Below, one piece after another: positions 12,261 through 23,400 of a stretch of 31,912 nt of DNA. The DNA comes from Apostichopus parvimensis (taxonomy: Eukaryota > Echinodermata > Holothuroidea > Aspidochirotida > Stichopodidae). The DNA lies in the NCBI GenBank assembly GCA_000934455.1, contig KN883492.1, positions 72,917 to 104,828 on the forward strand, read 5' to 3'. Every line of letters starts with the position of its first letter. Positions within the stretch are counted from its first letter, which is position 1. Under the pieces are notes generated by a model. It saw nothing but the letters and a program-made list of their open reading frames with translations. It was not told the origin of the DNA and made no database searches. A program made the position numbers and the translations under genes.

Positions 12261-13016
12261 TGCCCCTCCCTCCCTCCCGTTGACCGCTCTCAGGCTAACG
12301 GGTCACCGCACACTATATCTTCCTTCCGAATGTAGCATTCCGAATGAAGACGCGTGTTTTTCTACTCTGTTTTCGTTTACGCCTTTTCTCACGGTTTCTT
12401 GCGCAAATCCTGCCTCTTGCGACCGTCGAAGGTTCAGAACGAAGTTTGCACAAAGATTCTTCAAATCACTGCTAAGTATCCTTTTGTTTTTGACAGTTTT
12501 TTCTGCCTCTTTCCATATTAGGATCTCGCCAAGCTCGTGTATTACATTTCTACACGTGTATCATTTGTGCTAAACAATGTGTTGGCTATACGTGTATTAC
12601 CGTAACCAAAGAGTTCTTACAGTTATTAGCAGAGTGATTATACTATTGTCTCCGTGTAATTCTGGTATTACTGTTCTTGCTTAGGCCTTTTTCTTGTCCC
12701 CGCTTATTTTTAGTAGGGTTCCACGGGATTTGGTAGCTTGTAGCCCCCGCCCCCTAAGTAGAGAATTAGTCTTTTCAGGCTTCTCAGTTATTAACGGGGA
12801 CTTTATGTTGCCTTCCGGTAGCTCTCCGGCGGTAAGATATGCCTGTTTAGCCTGTTTGGGTTTTTCAACCTTCATTACGGTTGTCTACCTACAGAGTTCA
12901 CTTTAACCTCCTCTCGGGCCTCGTTGGCTCCTGTATCTCACGGGCCAATACGTTTTTTTTTTATTTTTGTTTCTTGTTCCCGAGTTCTCCTCTTCCTATC
13001 TTAGGTATTGGTTACG
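12261..13016 (+). mobile_element. Non-coding junction between the two DIRS relics (UTR/terminal sequence)
   Basis: No coding resemblance. The sequence is pyrimidine-rich, with CCCCTCCCTCCCTCCC (about 12266) and a T-run (12950-12962). About 12680-13000 probably is the 5' untranslated/terminal region of relic 2, because it leads into the gag-like frames. The left part would be the 3' end of relic 1. I could not define inverted terminal repeats by eye. Confidence 0.45.
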
Positions 13017-13119
13017 ATGTCCAAGGAAGGGAGAAATACCATCTTTATCGCCAAGTCGCGCTAGAGATGAACACACCCTATGCCAGCAATGCCGATCCTG
13101 CTAACAACGGAATTTGGGC

Positions 13120-14530
13120 TCGATATGCGTGACTTTCACGTAGACAAATTGGAAAGAAACAGAGGCCTGATTAGAGGCCAAACGTCAGCGGCAACAGCTC
13201 CAAGTAGATCACCTACCCCTGGCATTGCCAACTACAACACCAGACCAGCCTGATTTACAGGTCACGGTCCAGAATTGAACACCGGGCGGGACACAGCAAA
13301 CACTACGGACTACCGATCCCTAAGACGGCTTCCCGAGCGGAGACCAGCTAATACCCCAAGGCTAAGGTCAAATCACAGGAAAATAACAGAGCTAAGGGGA
13401 AAACACCAAAAGCCAATAAGGCCTCAAAAAGTTTGGCCGCTCCTACTGCAGGAGCCTCCGTCGTGCCCTCAAACTTGCAGGAGCAGACCCCCTACACAGA
13501 ACCAGATACTTAAGTCAACGTCGGTACCAACAAGTTCCAGGGAACGCAGCCGCTCGCCGGTGCGTAGTCCCTCACCGATATCCGACGAGTCCTCTGCGGA
13601 CTCAGGCACCGGTTTTTACATAGATCTGGGACCCGTTCGTACGGGACATAGACGACGTAAGTCCGCGGATTCACCGTCTCTATTACAGCATCTGGCATCC
13701 GCGACGACACCCCAGCCGGTCCAAAACCGGTTAGTAACGCGGGTGGTTGAGCCAAATCCGCCTACCGTACGAGACCAACCGGGGGTACTAACCTTCCGCG
13801 ATAGTATTAAAACAACGATTGGAGTGCGAGGACGCACCGGCGGAAACCTCGGTCCCCAAATCGTCGTCCAAAAAAAAAAATCGTCGTTAACGACCCGCAT
13901 TCCGGGTACCCGAAGACACCTGGAAACGCCTTTTTCGTCCGCCACTGATACCCAGGGACGCCACAGACCGCCACCAGAACGAACAGGGCTTGACGAGCGG
14001 GAACTTTAAGGTCCCGCTTCGCTAGCGCCTGGAAAAATGTTTCTTTGAACAAGATCAGGCATCCCTAGTGGAAATGAAGTTTGTTTCTGTTGGCGGCAGG
14101 GGTTCCCGTGCGACATCACCATCAGATACCGACAGACCCAAACCAAATCCTGGACCGCGCAGCCGCATAAGTACTGTCGCTCCTGGGTTTCATTTCGCGA
14201 GAATCGCACACCGGTCAGTAAAATATTGCCGGAGCAACGTGCTAGCAGCAGTAAGCTGGCCGGCAGAAGAATCGAGATAGAGACTGGCCACCATACCTAT
14301 CTAAGGGTCGACCTATATAATAGCCAGTTCGGTGACACCTGCTGTGACTCGCTCGCCATTTCAGGATTCTCTCACACAGAAACATGCAAGGCCGAAAAGC
14401 AACAAAGACCTTACATGCGCCGGGACCTACCAAAGCCCCCTAGGAGCAGAAGTAGCGGCCCAGTTATGGAAGAGGGATAGCGGCTTCACTAAGAGCTACA
14501 GGGGAAGCAGATCGCCAAGACGGCAGTAAC
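13120..14530 (+). pseudogene. DIRS gag-like ORF of relic 2
   Basis: The longest open piece is 13275-14009 (244 codons), rich in Arg, Pro, Ser and Thr, with SRERSRSPVRSPSPISDESS near residues 88-107. This low-complexity basic character fits the N-terminal part of DIRS gag. Upstream frame pieces such as FGLDMRDFHVDKLERNRGLI (about 13110-13170) suggest that the original start lay earlier. Downstream, Arg/Pro-rich pieces up to about 14530 in other frames suggest the gag tail. A ten-A run at 13871-13880 lies inside the open frame. Function is inferred from position. Confidence 0.55.
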
Positions 14531-14619
14531 GGAATGACATACGGCGACACCGACAGACCGACCACACGGACCGTTCGACACTTGCGCCCCCCTCCCACGG
14601 CCCCAGGAATGCCCACCCT

Positions 14620-15350
14620 AACAAGGATACAGCGTATCCGGTGGTAGGGGGAAGACTCCGCTCATTCCAGAACAGCTCGGAAAAAAGGACCAGGGTTCGT
14701 GGATAGAACGGGTAGTGTCGAAGGGATACTCTATAGAAGCCTACTTGGTTCATCCGGCGGGTAGATGTAGAAAGGACACACGAGTACCCACGGACCCGGG
14801 CCCAGGTCGCGCCCACGAGAGCGAACTCCACACGCTACTGGCGAAGTGAGGCTACTGAAGAAGAGGGACCACTCTTTTGCTAGTCCTTCTTCCTGACGCC
14901 GAAAAGGACGGGTCCTAGAGACCACTACTAAATCTCAAACTGCTGAACAAGGATTTCATCCAACCTACTCGGTTCCGCATGCAGACTTCCGTTCTGGTCC
15001 TACCGAAACTTACACAGGGCATGTGGGTTCCTTCCGTAGACCACAAGGCGCGTACCTCCGCACTCCCCTTTGGCGTTTCGACTTCGCGGCGAGTCTTCAC
15101 AAGGATAGCGGGCGCCGTAGTAGCATAATTGCACCGAAGCGGCCTATTCCTGTACGCTTATCTTGAAGACTGGCTCGTCACGGCAAGGTCTAGTAAAGAA
15201 ACTCACTTCAACCTGGCCCGCAAGACCGAGCTTCTAGAAAGACTCGGCTGGGTTATCGACCGGGATAAATCGTGTCTCATCTCAGACCAGGAGATTCAGT
15301 TCCTGCGCGCGATCCTCGACTTTTGCACCAGTTGGGTAAAAACGACCTAA
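14620..15350 (+). pseudogene. DIRS reverse transcriptase with central deletion
   Basis: Frames read VGGRLRSFQ (about 14640), then WIERVVSKGYSIEAYLV after a frameshift. Next come DAEKDGS-stop-RPLLNLKLLNKDFIQPTRFRMQ (14895 onward), GMWVPSVDHKA (about 15026), PFGVSTSRRVFTRIAGAVVA, a stop at 15124, and LFLYAYLEDWLVTARS (15145 onward). GWVIDRDKSCLISDQEIQFLRAILDF follows and ends at 15350. YLEDWL corresponds to the DIRS Y-L-D-D-W box (here D to E at one catalytic acid). Between DHKA and PFGVS, the usual segment holding the first catalytic Asp and the AYFHV region is missing, so the enzyme is dead. The stop after KDGS sits where Trp is normal (TAG for TGG). Confidence 0.85.
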
Positions 15351-15740
15351 CATAGTCCCCCTGTCGTGGTGGCTGACAAAGGAGAACTGGGTACACGGAC
15401 ACCTCTTCCGGGAACAGAAAACATTGGTCTCTATCTTCTCGGACGCTCCCTTGCTGACACTTCCGACACTTCAAGTAACACCCGCAAGGCCACGCTGTGA
15501 TCGCCTTCTGCGATCGAAAACGGCTTTGAGGGACGTAATCCCGATCGCTTTGCGCGGCAACATAAGAACTACTCCTCTGGTGTCAGAGAAGGAACATCTC
15601 CCTACGTGCCTTTCACATCACAGGGAGAGAGAACCTGACTGCCGACGCTCTGTCGAGAGAGATCGAGACCCTAACGGAGTGGTCCTTACAGGGAGACACG
15701 TGCCGAAACTTGTTCCGCCTGCTCGGAACCCCAAATATCA
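15350..15740 (+). pseudogene. DIRS RNase H domain remnant
   Basis: The translation reads LSWWLTKENWVHGHLFREQKTLVSIFSDAP, matching the start of the RNase H domain (TDAS replaced by SDAP). After a gap and frameshift it continues ISLRAFHITGRENLTADALSR (about 15590-15660) and TEWSL, the end of the domain. The middle is shorter than normal and out of frame. Confidence 0.75.
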
Positions 15741-16060
15741 ATATGTTCGTCTCCCGGTATTCAGTACTCTGACTTTCCGCCCGAAAGCGTGGGCGTCGGA
15801 CGCGTTCTCGATAGATTGGAAGGATAAGGAAGCCTACGCCCCCATCTTCATTATACACAAGGTCCTATTCAAACAGAGCCTGTCCCGGACGAGGCTCCTA
15901 CTCATCGCGCCCTATTGGCAGAGGAGGCCGAGTTTCACACTCCTAGTGAGTCTCCTCGTAGGAACCTCGCGCAGTCTCTTGGACTCACCATACCTGGTGA
16001 GCCTTGGCCAGGTCCAATTCAGCTTACTCCACCTGCGACCACTAGGCCTGACCTAGTGGC
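15740..16060 (+). pseudogene. DIRS polyprotein connector between RNase H and recombinase
   Basis: Within one open frame (to 16056), FRPKAWASDAFSIDWKDKEAYAPIFIIH and TRLLLIAPYWQRRPSFTLLV match the conserved DIRS connector (W-A-x-D-A-x-S, YA-P, LIAP-W-P/Q-R-P-F). It ends LLHLRPLGLT. This is the best preserved part of relic 2. Confidence 0.8.
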
Positions 16061-16089
16061 CATTTTCCGGTCCCGACTCGGGAGCGGGC

Positions 16090-16985
16090 GGATTTTCTCA
16101 GCACGCTGCTGCCGTGGCAGCCTCGGCCAGACGACCGTCCACCCTCAAGACTTACGATTCCCGACTGGCACGTATCTTCGAATGGTGCGCCCACTTACAT
16201 ATCCGTCCAGAGCCTGCCCCCTCCAGCACAGCTAGCGGCCTTTGTCAAGCTTCTCTTCAACAAAGAGAAGCAGCAAAGCATCATTCGATATTACATGTTG
16301 GCAATCGCAGCGATCCCCTCGTGATTCGCAAAAGCTTCTCGGTGGGCACCTGACCACATATATCGGCCCTGCCTTGGGGTATGGCCAACCGCAGGCCTTC
16401 AAGTCACATGTTACCACCAGCCTGGCGCATTAACGGCATGCTCCACTAGCAGGCCTGCCCACCATTTAAGCCAATGGATACGCCCCCCTCCAAGGAACTC
16501 ACCATCAATGCACTGTTCTTGGTTGCGGTCGGTTTGGCAAGGAGGAGCAGTTGTCTACACGACCTATCCACAACGGAATGGCATATCCGCTTCGACGAAC
16601 AAGGCGAGCACCTGGTTCCGGATCCCAGGTCCCTTGCCAAGAACCGGACGCTCGCCTTCATACCAGGGAACATCTGCCTCCCCAATCTATCCTTGTCCTC
16701 TGACACCGCGCAGGATAAGCTGTGGTGCCCAGTGGGGCCCTCAAACGGTACCTGTACAAGACAACAGACCATAGAAAATCACAGGCCCTCTCCGTGCTCC
16801 CTACGAGCCCTCACTCGAATACCTCCAAAGACACGATCAGTAAGTGGTTGGTGCAGGCGAGAGGAGCGAAAAAAATCCTCAAAACTTACCAGTTTGGGAT
16901 TTACGAGCGACGATACTTACCTGTCTTTCCCTCCTCCCACCACCACGTTCGGGACCTACGGTTAGGAAACGACCCGACAGCTGAG
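16090..16985 (+). pseudogene. DIRS tyrosine recombinase, frameshifted
   Basis: The N-terminal domain begins AVAASARRPSTLKTYDSRLARIFEWCAHLHI (about 16110-16205) and continues in another frame (LAAFVKLLFNKEKQQSIIRYYMLAIAAIPS, then a stop near 16322). The catalytic side follows at 16474-16800 with LTINALFLVAVGLARRSSCLHDLS, whose ARR-S is the region of the first catalytic Arg. HIRFDEQGEHLVPDPRSLAKNRTLAFIPGNICLPNLS and DKLWCPV come next, then SNTSKDTISKWLVQ in another frame (about 16812-16860). The last part with the catalytic Tyr is not recognisable. At least two frameshifts and a stop make it nonfunctional. Confidence 0.8.
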
Positions 16986-17170
16986 CGTCAAACGACAACC
17001 AACAATATTTGCGACAGGAGCTCCGTGGATTATGGGAAGACTCTTCTACCTCGCACCATGTACCACTTGTCTCAACTAGCCCATTACCAATGGTCTTTCC
17101 GTAGGAAAGAGGGCACCCTACCGATCTGACTTCGCTCACTACCGATACAGTCAAATTGTGCCAGCAGCCC

Positions 17171-18832
17171 CTTAACGGGCTCTTCTATCTGTGCTCATGT
17201 TCGTACCTAGCAATTCATTGGTTCACTGTAGCACATAATACCACACTCACTCCACCATGTTCACTTGACAAAGGTCTTTGTTGATCGACGGAGCTCACTG
17301 GACTCGCTTGACTTTTGCCTTCAGTGCCCAGAGTAGTTGCCGTCCCTTCCCTCCCCTACCCATCTCGCGGGACATGTGAGTCCGCGTTTCACCGTTGAGT
17401 AGATCCGGTAGATCCGTTGAGTAGATCCGAAAATGCGCCTTTTAATACCACTGTCATAACAGTTTACCTGCAGTAGATCGGAGAAAAGTTGAGCGGAGGA
17501 AGTGAATTTTCCATGCTCGTTCCCTTTGCTAGGTTTAGCGAATTGATTACGTAAGACACATGCTAATGTTCCAGACAAATAACCCTGAAAAGTGCAGAAG
17601 TGGCTAGTGGCAAACATGAACGGCAGTCTTACTAAAGGGCGGATTTTCAAACAATAACGTTCCAATGTGTAGTTAAGTAGATGTGGAGTGGGAGACAGGT
17701 AAGTATGGTCGCTCGTAAATACCCAAACCAGTAAGTTTTAGGGATTTTGTTTAGAGAGACAACAATCACATAATACTCCTTACAGATTTAGATAGTTCAT
17801 TCACATGTATACATACTGTATACATAGCATATGTATTGAACACGTTAAAATTATGCGCGTTTCTACATTTATATTAAAAAGTGAATTCGAAAAGAACATG
17901 GCCATGACTGGAAATTTAATATCTATGGCTTATCTATCGATAGCATCGTCAGAACGATGTTGTCCTCACCCAAATCCCCCCTCCCCCTCTTAAAAAATAT
18001 AGCTTAATAATACATCAATAAAATATTTAGAATATAAATAAATGATGTGAACTAAGATGAAGAAGATTCATTCAAAAAGCAATTTGATAAGATACATCTT
18101 CTATCATCACAAGAATTATAAATTGTAGCAGAACTATTATGGCATAATTTTAAGGAAATCGATGTTGGAAGGTTAGGAATACAATGAGACCACAACATGC
18201 CTGATAATATATGCAGAGGAAATCCAGTCATTTTGGGCATGTCCCCTATTCAAAGCAAACGCTTACTATTCTGTATAAACATGAACTTTAGTTTGAAGTT
18301 AAACTATGTTTAATTTATACTGATCTTTTCCTTTGCTTGATACTTCCAGTTGGGGTAAAATGGAAAAGTAACAACCAAAAGAACGAACACCAGGTAAACA
18401 AATAATGAAGAAATTAAGAACTACTAAGCATAATTCAGGCTTCTTTATTTTTGATAAAAACTTCTTGTGCCAGTCTAAATACAACTGGAGAGATTTGTTA
18501 AACTATAATATAAGAACACCCTGTATTTATATCCGTATGTTATAAACGGTCATATATGAACTTTAAGAGACCGCTAAAATGAAGAACCACATCAATGTAC
18601 ACTATTGTTCTCGTCTCAATCAGCTATGCAGCCCTTAGGCCAACTTGGTACTGACCATAAATACATGTTTCTTGGGCGAAGTGTCAATTAAACGCCTCAG
18701 TAACGTGCCTTTATTAATATAACAACTGCCACACTACTGTAGACTTATATCATGATGGATGGATAGGAACGGTGCAGACACACTGTGAGTGTTATTGATG
18801 CTTTCTTGCAATGTTGTATTCATCAGAGCCAT
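17171..18832. other. No gene recognised; right flank of the DIRS block
   Basis: GC-rich, probably retrotransposon 3' sequence to about 17450, then AT-rich host-like sequence. A small local duplication of GTTGAGTAGATCCG occurs at 17394-17429. A pyrimidine-rich run lies at 17968-17991. No coding signal was seen on either strand. Confidence 0.5.
17394..17429. repeat. Short tandem duplication, 22-bp period
   Basis: GTTGAGTAGATCCG occurs at 17394-17407 and 17416-17429, with an extra GTAGATCC between them. It is trivial in size but exact. Confidence 0.8.
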
Positions 18833-19179
18833 GTACCCAGCCAGAAAATTGGGCGTGGTGGGAGTGGGGCGTTGCAGAATTAGAAGAAAAAAACACTTCT
18901 CACAAAGGGAGTATTACTACACTTAACAGAGCGCCATGTTGTACAAAGACAATTTTTGCCCCAAAATGCCTCCCACTTTGCAGGAAATAAACAATAATAA
19001 CAGTATTGTATTACGAAGGAGGCGAACTATCGGGGGAAGATTTAGAAGGGTCGATTATCTTCCTGAAAACCCACAAAAAGAGGGCTGTATTTCCTGCTTT
19101 TAGTTCCATTTTTCGGAGTACTCTAGTAAGGGGTCTCTCCCACTGCCCCCTCCCCCCTGCTTCCTTGGATAAGTCGCTG
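18833..19179. mobile_element. Short non-coding insertion with 11-bp target-site duplication
   Basis: The perfect direct repeat ATCAGAGCCAT stands at 18822-18832 and again at 19180-19190, on each side of a 347-bp segment. The segment opens GTACCCAGCCAGAAAATTGGG with a G-rich start. It ends in CCCCCTCCCCCCTGCTTCC then TTGGATAAGTCGCTG, resembling the '...CCCCTGGATACGCCACTG' ends common to short transposons in marine invertebrates. There is no protein. An 11-bp duplication fits a target-primed SINE/LINE-tail insertion better than most DNA transposons, but the class is open. Confidence 0.6.
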
Positions 19180-19190
19180 ATCAGAGCCAT

Positions 19191-20383
19191 TATGATATCA
19201 AATGGACTCCAGTTAATCGTTCTGAATTTAAAACGTGCTATATTGTATGATACTACTCTAGTTAAGCATTGTCAACGTGATTCAAATTATTAGTTAAGAT
19301 TGTGAGCTGTGAGCAGTGCTACTGTAAAGCTTTCAAAATTTGAGTATTGGTCAAACAATAGCATTGCTGTTAACCAATGAGCAATTCTTGTTAAGAGGAG
19401 CGACTTCGTTTTCGTTATGAATCTGTTGTGATTATTGCAGTAATTTGACAAGGAATTTGAGAGACGAATTATTTTAACTTCGTGTCATAATATTTTGGTT
19501 TTCCCACACTGAATTTCTCATTTCAAACTCATGTCAAACCCCACATGTGGAACCCAACAAGTCATCTCAAAATGTACTTACAATAATTAACCCACTTTAA
19601 GCCCACATACAATCAACACTTGACAAAAGCGGGAATATCAATGGTAGATTAAGTACCACTGTACACACATAACACAAACACCACAAGGGCCCCAAATAGG
19701 TATTCCATGGCCAGCTCACACCCACGTTATCCCCACTTTCTCTACGTAAAACCCATATAGGCCAATATGGTTGTGATGACATAAATATTCCAATAAATAC
19801 CAAAGAAAATGTTTAAGTGTGTCAAATGACGTCATTTTACAATTTCTTTAGCCCACCGTAATACATACGTATTTTTCTTTGTACCTTAACAAACTAATTC
19901 GAATATGGAAAGTTTCAAACTGCCTGCTTGGCTTTTAAGAACTCGTCAGAATAGCTGACACGAATTTTACTGCGAGATGATCAGATTCTCATCTGTTTCT
20001 TATCAGTAGAAACTAGTCATGGTTTTAAACCGTTACCCAGTTATTGCTAGGCCATGTTAAAAGCTTTACAGTTTGCTTTCCCCTTTCTCTTCGCTTTCCG
20101 TTTAACTCTTTCAGAACAAACAAAATATTAGTATAACAGCTTTACAATTTCTACTGTGGGAGCTGTTAAATATGTTACCATGTTCGATCCACAGCCCAGC
20201 TATAAAGAATGAACGTAAGAAAGCCATTGTCTACTGGTACCTCTATGAAAATCAGTTGACAAGAAAAACAACGACATAAGAACTGGCCTATCACTTTAAC
20301 CAGTAACCTTGAAATTGTACTATTTATTTGTCGTTACCGTTACGTACAATCTCTCTATTTTAGATTCTGACGTATGATAAGAC
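19191..20383. other. Upstream region of the Ig-NACHT gene
   Basis: No coding signal. A TATAAAG word at 20201-20207 could be a core promoter element. CTCTCTATTTTAG at 20351-20363 looks like a splice acceptor just before the start codon, so the 5' leader may be spliced from an unseen upstream exon. No start site can be fixed from the sequence. Confidence 0.4.
20201..20207 (+). promoter_or_regulatory. Possible TATA box of the Ig-NACHT gene
   Basis: TATAAAG lies about 180 bp upstream of the start codon on the coding strand. In an AT-rich genome such a word is common, so this is only a candidate. Confidence 0.25.
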
Positions 20384-20444
20384 ATGGCGATTCTCAACAC
20401 AGGACTCCTTTTAGCATTCGCGATAATCCTTCTGCTATCGTCAG
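20384..20444 (+). CDS. Exon 1 of Ig-NACHT: signal peptide
   Basis: It encodes MAILNTGLLLAFAIILLLSS plus the first base of codon 21, a typical hydrophobic signal sequence, and ends TCAG before GTAAGT (phase 1). The start context GACATGG has a purine at -3 and G at +4. Another ATG at 20374 is out of frame, in weak context, and overlaps; it could act as a small upstream ORF. Confidence 0.8.
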
Positions 20445-23400
20445 GTAAGTAGTAATCAACTAAAACGTGGAGGAGCATTCATTACGTACATACAAGTAGC
20501 TGCACTATCGTGGCTGTATATGGTAAGAGCTTATATATTAGTGAAAACACAGCATTTTGAAAATGAGCACATCTTTCGTAATATTTCCATGTTTGATTTC
20601 GATGACAAGAGAAACCTATGAAGCCATGAAAACGTGTGTGAATGTGTGAGCGACGCCCAGATTGTAAACACGAAATCATAAGATAGGAATTATGGATACT
20701 TTTCAGAAGATATAATATCCCTATTGCTTTTGGTGGAGGTCAAAGATTATCTGAGGTCAGCTGAGTTTAAACACTGAAAACATTGTTAACACGATATATG
20801 AAGTTAGGAAGTATGAATACTATATAATTGGCATGTACATAGACTGAGTAGAAGAACGTATTGTTTTAGTGAAGGCATAGATACTTCTCATAATGATCAG
20901 TTGTAATGATGTTTTTTTGTCCTTTTTGAGAGGTCAGAGATCATCTGGTTCACCAGCGTTCAAACTCTGAAAACCTTTATAACATACAGCATGGTAGGAA
21001 TCACGGATACTTCTCATACATGGTGGGTTGATGTATCACATTGAGTAGAATAACCTATGTTTATCATGTCATAGTGTAATAATACATCAAAATAGTAGTT
21101 CAGGACATTATATTAGTGTTTTTTTTTTCTCTGGTTAAACAAGCAGAAGTCATCTAAGTCCCAGAGCATTTTTCATTCTATTAGTTATTGCCAATGGCAG
21201 GTAGTAACCAATGCAGTCAAGTTGGGGGTGTGTGTGAGTGTGTGTATCTTCATAGATATCTCAAGATTGGTAACCTCTTCATGTCTCGTATTTTGTTTGG
21301 CTTTCCTAATATGAGTACATTACTCTGATTGTTTGGGTGTGGTCAAAGGTCATGTTGGGGTCAGAAGAGGGAAAGATACGAAAATCTCATAAACGCTGTA
21401 TCTCCAGAACCTGAAAAAAAATTGATTAACTAATATATGCATGGTAGGATAACCTTATGTAGTGTAAATGTTATAACATTTAGTGTAGGTCAGAGTTCAT
21501 TTAAGGTCATCAGGCGTCAAAACTTGAAATGTTTTAAACACGATATTTCCAGATGGGAAACTTGATTGACTCTCATATTTTGTACGTGGCTTTCCTATAA
21601 GCAGTACAAGGACCTTATCAGTTTCGTGGCGTCAAAGATCATTTGTGTCTACAAAGGTGACAGTGTGTAATTCGTTACAAAGAAAAATACCATGTAAACA
21701 CGATATCTCAAGATAGGTTACAATACGGCTCATTACAATTGAATAATGTAATGTTTTAAGAAAATAAAACATTACTGGGTTCGAGAACTATGACATAGCA
21801 CATTCTTTTTTTCCCTTGTACAGCAACTTCACTAGAAGATACAGAATGCAAACAGACATATTATGTTGAAATTGATACGAGAGGACTCATTCCGTGTTCC
21901 TGTAATGGAAGTTCTTTAGCACTCATAGCTTGGGTCAAGGTTAACGAAGGAAAGACCCTTGTGTTACTTCATGATGATGACAAACGTGGAGATGGCTACG
22001 AATCTGGAGAATATGATATTTATCCTAACGGATCGTTACTTATAAATAACGTGACGGCAAGCCATGAATCTGTATACCGAGTATCAACGGCAGTCTCAAC
22101 TTCGGATTATAGAATTTCGAAAAATATCTGTGTGCACACAACCGGTATGTAGCTTTAATAGTTTAAGATTGTTAATCTCAATTGTCAGAACGGAAATTAA
22201 ATACATGATAAATAATGACATCAGCAATCATCATCAATACACCGCTCCATTTGCAATATGCCCCTATGTGCATGCATGTGTGTAAGTGACGCTTGGAAAC
22301 ACGGTATTAAAACAAAAACATGGTAGATTAACTTCATGCTAAGTATGTGGATCAGTCGTAGTGAGTGCAATAAATAGTATTCAGCAGTAGGATGTGAACA
22401 TATTTTTTAAAGTGTATAACAATGTCATGAAACTCTTATTCATAGGAATGGTTGGTGACAGACCTGATTTGCTACCTCAACATTAGTAAAACAAAATGTC
22501 CCTTGGCTCATACATCTTTGTGTCTATATTTTACATAGGAATATTGTTCTTTCTGGAAATTGAAAACTTTCGAAATAAATTCTTTACTGTATAATCCTTA
22601 CCAGTGAATTAATTGGTTGATATTCACAAGTAAAGGCCGCAAATAAGAAATAGAAATGTCTGATCTGTTTTGGCTGTCATTGAATTCTGGACAAATTTAA
22701 TTCACTTGCACTACATTAGTCAGATGGTTTTAAGTGGAATTTTGAGCAATTTGTATAGCAAGAAGTAAAAAAAGCCAACTGGCTTTCTGGTTTAGCATAT
22801 CGTGCACCATTCGTCAGCGAAATGCCATTTGTTAGACTTATTTGCACATTTCTATAATTACATATAAATGCTTTCTAATAGTTGATAGAATTATCCTTAA
22901 ATGAATGGGGCAAACAATGTACTACATTCCTATTTCTATTTGTTTTAACTTTGTTTGTGTTTCTTAAATTTAAGTTGGGAAATAGTAAGAGGGAACCCTT
23001 TTATTTTCCATATTATTTATAGTCTTTACGACATGTGCCAAGAAAGGGCCTTAAATTTACATTTCGTTACACTCTTTTATTGACAAGGTTTGATCGATGG
23101 ATATGGTCCCCGGGTTCTTTTGAAATATTTGCTTAGTTGTTTGCAGGTTGAAAGGTTGTTGGGTTTGCTGTAAAAAGGAGCTACTTCATACTTGTCAATG
23201 TCCTAAAGATACTTCCATGTTAGTTGGAGATGTTGCATTATCGGATACTCTAAAACTAAAAATGATACTGAAAAGATAACAGAACAAGCTGAACAGGTCT
23301 AGTGAAAAATTTAGGACACGACTGAAAAAAAAAGAACACTTTTAGAAGAGACAAAGCGCGTACCCTTCAACTGTTACAATATTAGTAACATTTTAAACAT

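Larger units (their letters stand above)
13017..17170 (+). mobile_element. DIRS-like retrotransposon relic 2, nearly full order but inactivated
   Basis: This block carries, in order, gag-like sequence, reverse transcriptase, RNase H, connector and tyrosine recombinase. That order and the YLEDWL RT box with a tyrosine recombinase (instead of a DDE integrase) define the DIRS group. Each gene is interrupted by stops or frameshifts and the RT lacks a central segment. Base composition is GC-richer than the host flanks. The right edge is uncertain: coding resemblance ends near 16985 and GC-rich sequence fades by about 17450. Confidence 0.85.

Noticed and set aside
13510-14052. Minus-strand open frames across the gag region
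   Set aside because: They are shadows of the GC-rich plus-strand gag frame, with no domain resemblance.
14496-14831. 111-codon minus-strand open frame
   Set aside because: It is opposite to the plus-strand RT start (VGGRLRSFQ, WIERVVSKGYS), which has real DIRS motifs.
10308-17170. LTR retrotransposon or endogenous retrovirus
   Set aside because: There is no DDE integrase, protease or LTR pair. The YLEDWL RT box and the tyrosine recombinase motifs fit DIRS instead.
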